The position numbers and the translations under genes were made by a program. Source: Lepidonotus clava (taxonomy: Eukaryota > Annelida > Polychaeta > Phyllodocida > Polynoidae). Taken from it: a DNA stretch of 64,000 nt. The stretch is from positions 24,261,541-24,325,540 of the forward strand of contig OW387138.1 of NCBI GenBank assembly GCA_936440205.1, given 5' to 3'. The notes under the pieces are model-generated. The model saw nothing but the letters and a program-made list of their open reading frames with translations. It did no database searches and was not told where the DNA came from. Shown one piece after another: positions 10,590 through 21,084 of the stretch (the first letter of the stretch is position 1; every line of letters starts with the position of its first letter).

Positions 10590-10850
10590 ACAGTCAATTT
10601 CACTAAGCTACGATCTGTTCATACCGGTGGGTATTTGGATGGTCCCTAGCCCGGGTAAGTTAAGCAACATTGAGACCGGTTGTTACTTGGATGGTGGCCT
10701 GCCCGTGTTCGAATCCCCATTTGAATACATTTTTTTCGTTCATGGTCGTCCTGGTTTCAATTTAATCCACCAGGTGTCGCTGGAGGAAAGATCAGTCTAC
10801 ACTATCACTCTGCCACCTCGACGCTCGCTAACTGCGAATCATGGATGACG
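10590..10850 (+). repeat. 5S-rRNA-like SINE fragment with two head units
   Basis: Two tandem ~52-bp segments each resemble the internal promoter part of 5S rRNA: the better one has TAAGTTAAGCA followed by CCGGTTGTTACTTGGATGG (about 10655-10698), the first has CTAAGCTACG and GTATTTGGATGG (about 10603-10650). Next comes a tRNA-type B box GTTCGAATCCC (10707-10717). The tail holds CCACCAGGTGTCGCT, close to a CTCF core. The mix points to a SINE with a 5S-derived head rather than a 5S gene. Confidence 0.5.
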
Positions 10851-10935
10851 ATTCTGGCGCGGAGGGGTCATTCGCCGCAGATTGTCTACACTATACTAGA
10901 AGTAGGATGCGGTGTATTGCATCAGTCCTGTGGTT

Positions 10936-10946
10936 CGGATATAAAA
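10936..10946 (+). promoter_or_regulatory. Possible TATA box (GATATAAAAGG)
   Basis: A good TATA match lies 140 bp before an ATG (11085) whose short frame meets a GTGAGT donor after six codons. It may mark the 5' end of a deleted transposon copy; no exon chain could be built. Confidence 0.3.
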
Positions 10947-10977
10947 GGCCTCTATCGGCCACAACCGTCCGGCGAGC

Positions 10978-11050
10978 CGTGACGCTGGGCCACTAATGAA
11001 TTATTCGAGCCCCTCGTGGGTTCGACCCCCACTAGATTCGTTAGGCCCGG
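10978..11050 (+). repeat. tRNA-like T-arm, probable SINE fragment
   Basis: GTGGGTTCGACCCCCAC forms a perfect five-pair stem with a TTCGACC loop and a consensus B box. The upstream part does not fold as a complete tRNA. Confidence 0.35.
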
Positions 11051-11362
11051 CCTAACAAAACGATTGTCGTTTCCCCAGCGTCAACATGACACTCGCCACT
11101 TTTGTGAGTTTTTACTATAATATGTATTGAAACCAGATATATATATACGTTGATAAGTTTGAGACATAAATCTGTACGATTCAAAACATGTCAATATCCC
11201 ACCCCCCCGCTTTCCTCCATTAATTACACTTAGGCCTACAGAATACCTTTGGATACAGGTTGTCAGATTAACTGTGAGAGGAAAGCGCATTAATGGAATT
11301 AACACGTTGAAGCTGGAAAGGGGGGATTGTTTTGTTAAAGCTGCAACTACTGCAATGGAATA

Positions 11363-11821
11363 GATTTTCGATGATGCTACTAGGCAAAAAATAACGAGGG
11401 CATAGAATCTTATATGTGTACCTTTTGTGTGTACCTGGCAGTCTACGGCCGATCGTACAGAGTATATTGAACAGATAATGTGAGTCATAATATATGTTTC
11501 ATCTAAATTTACAAATATACTAGATCAGAGTGAAACACAGTCTTTTAATGCCTACTAACTTCTAAGTACAGTGAGAGTAGAACACTGGTAAAGCGCGGCC
11601 ATCAAATACAACCCACATTCCCCGTATAGGTCTATAGGCATAGAAACTTTGCTAAATCTGAGGGGTTCCAGAGACCCCCTAATTTGGATAATTCCCTTTA
11701 TTGGTAGTTTAATTGCGTAAAATTTGAGAAATCGGAGGGGGGTCAACCGAACATGGGGACCCCCCCCCCCACTCCCGCCCTGAGGGGGGGGGGGGGGGGG
11801 GGGAACTGGATACGCCACTGC
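11363..11821 (+). mobile_element. Deleted derivative of the PHD-gene unit (copy 2)
   Basis: 49 bp of intron 4 (11363-11411), 11 filler bases, then the 347-bp 3' segment (11424-11770), then a C-run, a G-run and GGATACGCCACTG. It looks like an internal-deletion copy, preceded by 13 bp (CTGCAACTACTGC) that also occurs in exon 5 of the PHD-like gene. The end CGCCACTG resembles the ends of the MITE at 20053. The left end is not found. Confidence 0.6.
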
Positions 11822-14076
11822 TGGCAATTATATTGGTGCCTGAATGGAGTGTGGGTACGTTAAGACGCCGAGAAGGTTGGGCGTGTGAAGAGAACTATGA
11901 GCGGATGGGACTATTGTGACACAATATAGTTAACACCCCCTGACTTACACTTATATACACGCCAGAAGGGCAAGGGAAACTTTGAGGTGGGCGCAAAAGT
12001 ATTACCTAACACGCCCACTGCTATGGGTGGTATAATGATACTATGATTTTTCAGGGATAATCGTGGAGTAAGACTTACACTCCTTGACACGTTTTAGAGG
12101 AAGTGGTTTCAGACAAGCCCGAGCCTGTCGAATGTATGAGTTCAAATTCTTCCCGTGTTTGCTTGTATGTTTTCATGGTACTGCAAGTAAATGCTGTATA
12201 GGGGAATATAGTCTTAAGTAGGCCGATGTATCAATGCACCCTTGGCCTAACGGTCTATAGAAATTAGGAAAGTGGTGGACTGAATGCTGACTAGAATAGA
12301 TAATTGTGCTAACTGAGAATTGATCTGTTTCTCCATGTAATTTCATTGAATAGGGAAAACTATTGACCTACATAATTTCCCATAGAATTTAACCAATCAA
12401 TACTTTGATTGCAGCTTTTGCTGATAAATAAGAACTTAGATATCTTATATCTAATCCAACAGCGACGATTACAACTTTCCTCCTTTATCTATTGATTAGT
12501 AATTCCCATTCCACTCAACAGAAAGCCAGATTCTTCTCTTTATCTTGGAGTTCTAAGAGGTATTTTTTTTAAAATTATAAAACAGGTTCTTCCTATAAGA
12601 GAGGCAGAAACGACTGCGTTCCTCGCCTTGTTTGCCTACAATCTGTCTTTGTCTAGCTGTCGGCCTGTGGTCATTTTACTTCCAGCTGAGGTGTTTACCT
12701 ACGACTAGTTCCGCCTTTCTCTGCCACAAGGTTTTTCAGCCAATTCTATTTTCTCAGATCCTGTTTCTAATTGATTGTAGTTACCGTCTATTGATTTCCC
12801 TCTGTGCTGGTTAGTAATCATGGCCACGCTGCTGTGGCTGATATCATCTTCCTTTCTGTTTGCTACAGTTTCCCTCCATTGCTTATCTTTGGATTTCCCT
12901 TTACTAAAACCTCAAAATATCGAGTTTAAGCACATTAAATGGTTTGAACGTATGCTTTACGTTACAATGTAATTTTGTCCTTTTCGTTTACATAAATACT
13001 CTTTGCACAGTTTGAAATTGAACCAAGATGTATCTCTCCTTAGCGAACAATCATCCTTTTGACAGCAGGAAGCATATCTCATTATTTTGAAATTCCAGGG
13101 TTCTATAAAAATGCGATACTTAAAAAAGGACAAGAAGAAAAACAAGAGTTTTTCAGTTCTTCATCTTTCGCTTACTTCATCCATTTGAAGATGATGTTAT
13201 ATTTTTAGAAAACATCTTCCGATGCAATTTGTACTTTTATGGAAATGCTTTTTCTAACCATTTCCGACTCAAATTCTCACAATTTTCGTGATATGATAGT
13301 TAGGAAAGCGCTTGGCTCTATGAATAAATGCTTCTTTGAAACATGAAAACATAGGACCACATTTTATCTTCTAGAACTAGCACTCAGAGACTTCGTTTAT
13401 ACCAGGGACAGGGTGGAAACAGGATAATCTTTCGACGATTCAGTAGATAACAATAATTATAGAATAAAATAGAATGAATATCAGATGAAAAATTAAAATG
13501 ATATATGTAATGTCATGATAAATTAAACCATCTTTGTTCAACAGAGTCGAGTCGTGATGGAGAAATGTTTTGCAGCACAGTCTAGATACTTCCATCCAAG
13601 CTCCTTTCCCGGTGGGGTAGACCTGTGTTAATAATTACTGACCAATCCCCCACCAAGTGTCACACGGCCTCTCCGGGCGGGCCCTGGAGGCCCAGGGCAC
13701 AGATGGCACACATCCAGTATGGACTGACCCCGGCCACGGGGTCAGGACCCCACAGATCAGTCATGGATGGCTGGAACGTTCTCCGCAGCCTATTGCTAGA
13801 GTTTGGAGAATTCTCCTATGCTTGGTACACAGAATTATCTTGCCTTGGCCTTTCCTTTTAATCCATTCTATCAAATTCATAGCAAATCTTTTAAGGTTGG
13901 ACGCATTTTCTTTCTGTATAAAATGGGTAGGGGAATCATGAACGACCTTTTTACCCATTTCCTAAAACTTGCAAGTGTTCTAGTGGGAATAACAAACCCA
14001 CAAATCAATGATTTCCCCCATAATCTTGTTCAACGAGGGATGTTGTTGGTTGGGCTACCTACAATCAAACAAACAA
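11822..14076. other. No gene seen; AT-rich, one GC-rich block
   Basis: No supported exon. About 13590-13770 is a GC-rich block unlike its AT-rich surroundings, a candidate regulatory or conserved stretch only by composition. Confidence 0.35.
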
Positions 14077-14141
14077 GGTAAATTGATTTGGACATATAAT
14101 AAATTACATTTATTTTAATCCAATTCCTCCAAATCAATTAC

Positions 14142-15173
14142 CTAACGTAGTGATAAAAATTTATCATAATTAATTTTATCGGAGATTGAAGGCCTGATAT
14201 ATTTGTAAATACAATCAGATGACCATTGGCCTCTCTCCTTAATATAAGTTAAAGAAGCACCCTTATTATACAAGTCTGTGGTGCCTCCTCTCCTTAGAGA
14301 ATGGGTTGAAAAATTACCCTGAACTTTTGATTTTGATAACATTTGTTTAAATTGTTTGTTAACCATAGTGTAGGATAAATAACTAACTTTATCCGTGGAG
14401 AACAATGGATCATCCCTGGACTTTGGATGAATTTTATACAATTTCTCCAATAAATACACAGCGCAGACCCTTTTATTTTCTAATCTATTAATAGGTATCT
14501 CATGTACCTGGCCTGGCTTTTTTGTTTTCGAGGATGTAACCTTTATAATACAACCCCATTTATGAAAATTAACATTTTTTCTCAGAAGCATGTGCTCCGA
14601 CCTCACAGCGTGTCCTACCCTAAGTAGTGTCCTGAACAAAAATACAATTACAATATATATTAAAATCCCTAACTGGTCGGACCAATCTACCTTCCTATAC
14701 AACATTTCTAGATGCTTCTCTTTTAGTGGTTCTTTACTATCCACTTTACAAAAATTGGAATTTTTAATTCCTTTCACAACCATCTTTATGTTTACATCTG
14801 ACCAGCCTGCGACTGGCTTGGCCTTTACATTATGATAGTAAATTACCGCCTGGTAATAGTTAATAACGGAGGATGCTTTCATAAATTTAGACAAATATGA
14901 AATGTACTGACACCCCTGATTAGAGTTACATTTATAGGGGGCCCAATTGAATTTTACACATACCTTTTTATAGCATTTCCACTGCATCCTCCGCAGTTTT
15001 TGTGTTGATTCCCCTACGGCGGATTTTTTCAACGCCATTACACGCTTTTTCAGCTTCATTTTCTCTGCAAAATTTAAAGATGGCGTTAGTACAACACAAA
15101 TTTGCCCCCAGGATACACTTTTTAACTGCGTCCTCACTTTTAATATATAAAAGGCGTGACAAAGTGTCCGCAA
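14142..15173 (-). CDS. Tyrosine recombinase of the DIRS-type element
   Basis: 343-residue frame. The C-terminal part has the integrase/recombinase signature: an early Arg box (LLRVGHAVR), HSLRRGG and a final Tyr in CIYKYIRP. In DIRS elements this enzyme inserts a circular DNA intermediate without target duplication. It overlaps the RT frame by about 200 bp, an arrangement the family is known to use. Confidence 0.85.
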   Translation of the reverse strand: MRTLCHAFYILKVRTQLKSVSWGQICVVLTPSLNFAEKMKLKKRVMALKKSAVGESTQKLRRMQWKCYKKVCVKFNWAPYKCNSNQGCQYISYLSKFMKASSVINYYQAVIYYHNVKAKPVAGWSDVNIKMVVKGIKNSNFCKVDSKEPLKEKHLEMLYRKVDWSDQLGILIYIVIVFLFRTLLRVGHAVRSEHMLLRKNVNFHKWGCIIKVTSSKTKKPGQVHEIPINRLENKRVCAVYLLEKLYKIHPKSRDDPLFSTDKVSYLSYTMVNKQFKQMLSKSKVQGNFSTHSLRRGGTTDLYNKGASLTYIKERGQWSSDCIYKYIRPSISDKINYDKFLSLR

Positions 15174-16686
15174 CTAAATTATTTTTTGTGTTAATGTAGT
15201 GAGGGACCAGTCTTATTTTATATATTTTGCAAATCCAAAAAATTTCCCTCAGCCAACTCATGCATGTTGGATTACAACTAATGCCCTTTCTGATCATATG
15301 GAAAACCTGTGTGTTATCAGTATAAATATTGATGCTATGGCCCACAAGTTGGCTCAGCCATTCCTGCAAGCCACGCATTATTGGAAATAATTCCAATTCA
15401 TTTATATTTTCCCTATTATATACAATATCAGAAGAGGCCGATATGATATGTTTGCATTTTGAATCAGGGAAAACAATACTATTGTCCCAGCTACCTGCTC
15501 TCCAGTCACTTCCCATATATACAGCAAATCCCTTCATAGATGAGTCTGATACCATAGGGTATGGAAACTCTTTGTATTCGATTTTTCTTTTGCCATTGAA
15601 ATTTTCCAGAAATATTTCCCACCACAACAGGTCATCCCTACATGCCTGTCCTATTTTTATTGCTTTTAAATTATTATTTAAAAGGACTTTATATAAGTTA
15701 TAAACCCTTCGACAGTAAACCCTGCCTCCATCTACAACATGAGCGCAATGGGATAATAGACCCCCTAGACTTTCTAGTTCTTTCCTGCCTATTGTAGCTT
15801 TTTGACTGTATTTTACTACCAAATTTTTTAGTTTAACCAGTTTGTCCTTGGGTAAACGAATTTCCATTTTAATGGAATCAATTTCCAGGCCCAGGTAGGT
15901 ACACACCTGGGATGGTGGGGTAACTTTTCCCCAACTTATGTGAAAGCCTATGTATCTCAATATTCTTATTACTACCTGTTGGGCCCAAGTGGCTTCCTCC
16001 AGGCTTGAACCAATGACAATAAAGTCATCCAAATAATTTACAGTTTGAATTCCATAAATATCTGACAAAATATGGTATATAAATTCAGAAATTTCATTAA
16101 AATACATTGGTCCTAGTCTAAGACCAAATGCCAAGCGGGAATCCTGTAAATACTCAGTTTTACCATTAATTTCCCATCTAATTCCCAAGTATTTCTGATG
16201 GTCTGGGTATATTGGTACTGCCCTGTAAGCTGATTTAATATCAACCACAGCCATATAGTCCCCTGAATTTAACAGAGCCACAACATTGTCTACACTTTTA
16301 TATTTAAATTCCTCAATAATATTTTCACAATAATTATTTACTGAGATTTTTTCAGGCATACTACAGTCTGTTATTGGTCTTATGTTACCATCTGGCTTTG
16401 GGACTGCCCCCATAGAGTGAATACAAGCCGGTTTTTCCTTTACTATTTTAAGGTACCCTTCAGCTAACTCTTTGCCTATTATTTTATCCATCTTTTTCCT
16501 ATTGTCACCTTCAAAAAGAGAATTATAATTTCTGCAATCATAACTCAGACCCCCGCTTGGCACCGTGTCATCAACAATTTTAAAACCATCTGTTATCCCA
16601 TTAACCATGGGTCTGAATCTATTTTTACATTCATCTGATCCCAAAGAAAGAAGATATTCGAATCTACAAGGCCTAAGTTGGGCCAA
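14968..16686 (-). CDS. Reverse transcriptase-RNase H of the DIRS-type element
   Basis: 572-residue frame. The RT shows PKPDGNIRPITD, VVDIKSAYRAVPI, FGLRLGP and the YLDDF active-site box; an RNase H domain follows (VSDSSMKGFAVY, ELELFPIMRGL, YTDN, VADTLSRL). No integrase follows; the tyrosine recombinase takes its place. Confidence 0.9.
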   Translation of the reverse strand: MAQLRPCRFEYLLSLGSDECKNRFRPMVNGITDGFKIVDDTVPSGGLSYDCRNYNSLFEGDNRKKMDKIIGKELAEGYLKIVKEKPACIHSMGAVPKPDGNIRPITDCSMPEKISVNNYCENIIEEFKYKSVDNVVALLNSGDYMAVVDIKSAYRAVPIYPDHQKYLGIRWEINGKTEYLQDSRLAFGLRLGPMYFNEISEFIYHILSDIYGIQTVNYLDDFIVIGSSLEEATWAQQVVIRILRYIGFHISWGKVTPPSQVCTYLGLEIDSIKMEIRLPKDKLVKLKNLVVKYSQKATIGRKELESLGGLLSHCAHVVDGGRVYCRRVYNLYKVLLNNNLKAIKIGQACRDDLLWWEIFLENFNGKRKIEYKEFPYPMVSDSSMKGFAVYMGSDWRAGSWDNSIVFPDSKCKHIISASSDIVYNRENINELELFPIMRGLQEWLSQLVGHSINIYTDNTQVFHMIRKGISCNPTCMSWLREIFWICKIYKIRLVPHYINTKNNLVADTLSRLLYIKSEDAVKKCILGANLCCTNAIFKFCRENEAEKACNGVEKIRRRGINTKTAEDAVEML

Positions 16687-16778
16687 TGCGCCATTAATAT
16701 AAAATTCGCAAGTGCATTCTCCACGAGCGCATTTATCGAATACATTGACAGTTTGACCACTCGGCGAGCGCGCCGAGA

Positions 16779-17195
16779 TCAGAAGATTATTTTCAAAATA
16801 TTTAATATCTCTAGAACTACCCGGGACTTGGGACAGTTGTCGGCAAGGACCTTAACTCCATCCCTATCGACCGTTAGACAAGAACTATCGGCTAGAAATT
16901 CTATATTTTGAACAAAGTTACCTTGCCGAGTGACATTTTCCTCCTCCTGCTCTGACACCGCTTGTGTACTTTCGACACGGAAACCCGTGACGTCAGCGGT
17001 ATCGGTGCTTTGACCCGGGCTTGACCCCGGCGATGAAAAGTACCGGCGTGTACCGATCGTACCAAGATCGGAGATAATATTTGAAATACAACACAATTCA
17101 TCCTCCCCAAAGACTGGATTAATACTTTCTACCTCTAGCACACGGAGGAATCCACCATTACGACCAATATTTCTGGATTTACTGTATAATTTCAC
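16779..17195 (-). CDS. Short frame between gag-like and RT parts of the DIRS-type element
   Basis: 138-residue frame between the gag-like protein and RT, in element orientation. Acidic and Ser/Thr-rich, no motif recognised. Probably part of the element's coding region. Confidence 0.4.
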   Translation of the reverse strand: MKLYSKSRNIGRNGGFLRVLEVESINPVFGEDELCCISNIISDLGTIGTRRYFSSPGSSPGQSTDTADVTGFRVESTQAVSEQEEENVTRQGNFVQNIEFLADSSCLTVDRDGVKVLADNCPKSRVVLEILNILKIIF

Positions 17196-17306
17196 ATTTC
17201 TTGCTGGCGAGCAAGGACACGACTGAGAAGACCCGCATGAACCTGTGACGTCACTGTCAGATAAGTGTTTAACGCCTGGAATCTTCTCAGATTTTAAAAC
17301 GATTTC

Positions 17307-18317
17307 CTATTTTTTATCGCCGCTTACACGGACACAATCTTTTTTGCTATGTCCTTTCTTCTCGCAAACTATACAAGCATGGTTGAGATTACATTTGCCA
17401 TAGCATCCGTTGTCGGAGTTGAAACGGAAACATATTTTTTCGGAGTAGGACCTGCCACTGCTTTGGTTTTGTTTACCTTTGTATCCCCCTCCAGATTTGC
17501 TACCGACACCAGCCTTGAACGTGTTGTCGAAGGAAAAAGATGACATTATCTCCTCCTGGTCAAAATTGCCAAATTCATCGTGTCCCAGCCTCCCAGCTCT
17601 TTCCCTTACTGAGATATCATATTGATTAAACGTGTCGAACGTGTACAATCGCTTAGAGGCTTTCTCTGTCAATAATTTTACATGTTTGACAGCGGGGAGT
17701 GGATCCTTTTTATCCAAAATTAACCTCTCGATAGTCTTCAGACCTACTAACAGAACCTCCTCCACATTCTTAGGCTTATCTCCGCTTTTGCAATACAATT
17801 TCTGTGCATATTTCTTTGTTTTACCTTTATCTTTTGTAGGCGAAGCGGACCTATCGCTGGAGCGGCTCGATTCATCGCTTGACGACTCGACGGCGGGGCT
17901 GACCGGCTTGGGCGATGATTGCACCTTCCCCCTCTTCTTCGTCTTAGGCCTGGATTTTCTTGGCGATACTTCTATCCAGCCATCGCTGTCGTCGTCGGAA
18001 TCGTCTCTTGGAGGTACCTTGGACGCCTCTTGCTTCTCCGCCAACCGGTTGACAGCGCCTACGAGTTTAGAGATGTTTTTCTCCATTACCCCCATCCTGT
18101 CGTTGAGAACTTGAGTCCCCGCAGCCTTCGGAGGCGATTGGATCGCCGCCGGGAAATTGCCCGATGGGCGCTTCCCCATCTCCATTCCACCACCATCATC
18201 GCCAGAGAGGTCATCCGACCCCCCTGTTGCAGTCTCTTCAAGGCGATTGCATTTCTTCCCCGTCGGGGCTACGTGCCTGGATTGACACTTTCTGCAAAAA
18301 TTCTTCTTCTTCGACAT
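17307..18317 (-). CDS. Gag-like protein of the DIRS-type element
   Basis: 336-residue frame, first in the element. The N-terminus (CRKCQSRHVAPTGKKC) has a Cys/His cluster, the middle is charged and Ser-rich, and the end has a Cys/His-rich finger (CFRFNSDNGCYGKCNLNHAC) followed by a zinc-knuckle-like CIVCEKKGHSKKDC. This fits a nucleic-acid-binding structural protein. Confidence 0.7.
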   Translation of the reverse strand: MSKKKNFCRKCQSRHVAPTGKKCNRLEETATGGSDDLSGDDGGGMEMGKRPSGNFPAAIQSPPKAAGTQVLNDRMGVMEKNISKLVGAVNRLAEKQEASKVPPRDDSDDDSDGWIEVSPRKSRPKTKKRGKVQSSPKPVSPAVESSSDESSRSSDRSASPTKDKGKTKKYAQKLYCKSGDKPKNVEEVLLVGLKTIERLILDKKDPLPAVKHVKLLTEKASKRLYTFDTFNQYDISVRERAGRLGHDEFGNFDQEEIMSSFSFDNTFKAGVGSKSGGGYKGKQNQSSGRSYSEKICFRFNSDNGCYGKCNLNHACIVCEKKGHSKKDCVRVSGDKK

Positions 18318-18481
18318 CTTGGTAGGTCTCCGTTAAATATTTTACGAAGATTAATCGATCTAAACCCCTTAAGATCGAAGAAATAATTCAAATAATCGCC
18401 TAAAAATGGCTTTAAAATTCTGCTGCGATGGTGAATCTCGGGTGGTTGGAACGAGAATGACCAACGGTCAAGCTCGGGCGA

Positions 18482-18492
18482 TTTATATAGTC
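18482..18492 (-). promoter_or_regulatory. TATA box of the DIRS-type element
   Basis: Read on the minus strand, CTATATAAATC lies about 165 bp before the gag-like start. Confidence 0.45.
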
Positions 18493-18600
18493 GAGGTACA
18501 ACAATCTCCGTAGCGATGGAAACGGAGGGCGATGACGTCACGCCTACTCCGAAATAAATAAATTGGTTAGGTATCGCTACACAATTTAATATCAATCTGG

Positions 18601-19700
18601 GCAGCTGATGGCGGTAGTTGTAATGGACACGATAGTGTTGGTGTTCTCTATTAATGTCTATGCTGTGTTTTTTTCCATAGGCCTCGCATGGCCATTAATC
18701 ATTGCTATGAGTGACTTTCACACAATTAACCATACTTGTATCCAATTAGTGTATTTGAAATTAGTGCCAACTACGGTATTTTAAAGAACAGCTACAATAG
18801 GTGTTTAAAACAACCCCTCTTATCAGGAAGTCTAATATGTTCGCCATCAATAATACAACAATGGTCAATTTTGCCTCAAAATAAAGATTATTGTTATTCC
18901 TAACCATAATAAGCCCATCCCACATAGGGGATTCCCAGGCTTGGACAAGGGTCAAACAAAGTTCATGTATAAAGCATCTTTGTCTCCTAGAGATAGGGTT
19001 ACTGAAGTTAGCAAGAATGATGTTTTCCTACATCCCCAAGTATTGATAAAACATCATGATTTCTAAAGTTTTCTACCAATTGATAGATTTGCATGTTTGC
19101 CAGCCAATCAAAATGCTATATTTCAAGGCAAAATAGGGTCGGACATTGTAGGTTGGGCTGAGAGGTTTTAACATTGGTTCATATGGGTAAAAAGCTGATA
19201 TATAAAGCCATATTTTACAAATTTAGGAAACAATTTATCCACCAAATTGATTTGGTTTAATTCTGTAAATGCAACTGCTTTTCGCATGAAGGCAATTTAA
19301 AGAATATTTCATGGTTAACTGTAACTTTGGTGTAAACTGGAATGGGCTTATTATCAGGAGACACAAATCAAAAACAGACTGAGGAAAATTCGGAAATTGC
19401 TCAACAAAATGCAACTGCGATTTCAAATTTAGCTAGATAGGGTAAAGTACCTTTGGATGCAGTTAGGTAACAGTGTGATGTGGCACTGTTTAACATTTCA
19501 AAATCTAGTCGCATCAGGTTTCCCTAATGTCTGGCAGTCACATGCCAAAGTGTAGCAGAATTGTAACATTAGACTGCAGTACACGGAAGTAGGATAACAA
19601 TTTCATATTCTCACCTTTATTAAATGAGACATCGTCACATTCCTGTGCCTTACAGAATACCTGCACAGCTATCAAATCATATGATTATTTTTAGACATGT
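18601..19700. other. No gene or repeat recognised
   Basis: AT-rich, only short chance frames on both strands. Confidence 0.4.
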
Positions 19701-19707
19701 ATTTCAG

Positions 19708-19994
19708 GGTAACTGGAGCACTTAGTCCACTGGGGAACTCAATCCGGGAGAACTCAGGCTGCTGGAGAACTCGGTCCAATGATGTCTTGGCAGTTCCCCA
19801 TACACAAACTCTGGAACAGGGACAAGTTAGCCATTTAGGTATTAATCCTCGCGATCTATTAGCAGAGAATGATAGATATTTAGTTTGCTTTCCATCGCAA
19901 ATCACTCTATGTACAACACCAGTGAAGCAAGTTCTCCAGTGGCCTGAGTTCTTCTGGACGGAGTTCTCCTGAGGACTGAGTTCTCCAGCATTCC
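19708..19994. mobile_element. Foldback MITE, ~60-bp imperfect TIRs, 7-bp TSD
   Basis: The left end (GGTAACTGGAGCACTTAGTC...) pairs imperfectly over about 60 bp with the right end (...TGAGTTCTCCAGCATTCC). Both arms contain repeats of GAGAACTC. The element is flanked by ATTTCAG at 19701-19707 and 19995-20001, read as the target-site duplication. No coding capacity. Confidence 0.7.
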
Positions 19995-20052
19995 ATTTCA
20001 GCACACCTGTTTTATCATACAATTGTTCAAAATAAGATTACATTATTATCAT

Positions 20053-20221
20053 CAGTGGCGGATCCAGGTTTTTGAAAAGGGGGGGGCGCGCTATTGAAAA
20101 TTTTTTCATCTTAATTACCTTTAGGACGAGTTTTACATTAAAAAAATGTAAAATTGGCCCCAAAAAGGGGGGGGGGGGGGGGGGCGCGCGCCCCCGCGCC
20201 CCCCCTCTAAATCCGCCACTG
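20053..20221. mobile_element. MITE with CAGTGGCGGAT ends, 5-bp TSD
   Basis: Begins CAGTGGCGGATCCAGG and ends AAATCCGCCACTG, flanked by ATCAT at 20048-20052 and 20222-20226. The centre is A/T-rich and then a long G-run followed by a C-rich stretch. Superfamily not assigned. Confidence 0.7.
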
Positions 20222-20226
20222 ATCAT

Positions 20227-20980
20227 ACTGTTTGAGTCACTCCTTCATCGTGTACTCTTCCCAATAATAAATGCAATATAGCCCTATCAAAACATTAACT
20301 GAAATCCTTTCTTAACTTCATAGTTTGTATGATGGGGGGCTAATATGGTGACAGAACATGTTCTTTAGATGGTCTCTTTTGCATGCTTAATTTGTATTCC
20401 CCCCCCCAAAAAAAAAGGCACTGGAGATTGTCCATAAATTTAACTAAGTGTGTATGGTGTTTACGGATGTAAGGAAGAAAAAACAAACAAAATTCATCTC
20501 CCCCGATTCTTCCTTTTTGTATGTTTGTGGCAGGGGCGGGGGACGGTAACAACAATAAAAGTTAACTTCCAAAGACCCTTTTGTCAAATGGAACACACAA
20601 TTCGAAACTAAATATCTTATGAGTGGGGACTCTGGAATTGTCCGTTACGAAAGAAAAGAGGTACTTTGTAATATGACCAGTAATTGAATTTACTGGAAAA
20701 TTGCTTTTTGCATGGCTCTCCAGTGGCAAAATGGATTTCATGGCTCGTGATACCACTTCAGCCAAAAAAACACCTTCCTCCATCAGGACTTTTACATGAC
20801 TGAGTCCGTTTCTGCCTTTGATTTGCTTCAACTTAATTTCCCTCTTTTCATTTTGGAGCATTAATTCGGAAAGTTCATTAGCTTCTTAGTCCGATTGAGT
20901 CATTGCACACAGACCGGTGATAGCCCAAAGCAGGCCTCCCTTGGCTTTCTGCACCTCTTGCCCAAACCCGGAATCCGCTT
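20227..20980. other. No gene seen
   Basis: Non-coding by eye; a few homopolymer runs, no repeat pair recognised. Confidence 0.35.
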
Positions 20981-20987
20981 TTACTAA

Positions 20988-21030
20988 GTGAAACTGAAAC
21001 TGAAAGTGAAAGCAGAAGTGAAAGTAAAAC
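20988..21030 (+). promoter_or_regulatory. ISRE-like GAAA array
   Basis: GAAACTGAAACTGAAAGTG continues with two more GAAAG units, giving several overlapping matches to the IRF-type consensus GAAANNGAAA. It lies 55-95 bp before an ATG with a fair context at 21085. It could also be a chance simple repeat. Confidence 0.4.
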
Positions 21031-21084
21031 TCACTCCAGTGTGGGCCAGTGACCATTTCTATGGTAATTAATCACAGGCTGAAC

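Larger units (their letters stand above)
14077..18600 (-). mobile_element. DIRS-type tyrosine-recombinase retrotransposon
   Basis: In minus-strand order: TATA-bearing leader (about 18480-18490), gag-like frame, a second short frame, reverse transcriptase with RNase H, and tyrosine recombinase. This gene set, with a recombinase instead of an integrase and with RT and recombinase frames overlapping, is known in DIRS-group elements. Ends are approximate: a short inverted repeat (14077-14092 / 14128-14142) lies just past the recombinase. The long open frames make it look nearly whole and young; I did not resolve the terminal repeats. Confidence 0.8.

Noticed and set aside
10654-10720. Functional 5S rRNA gene
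   Set aside because: Only internal-promoter parts are present, duplicated and diverged, with a tRNA-type box appended.
14077-18575. Matching TACCTAAC / GTAG-GATA motifs at the two ends as DIRS terminal repeats
   Set aside because: Matches are only about 8 bp; too short to define the termini.
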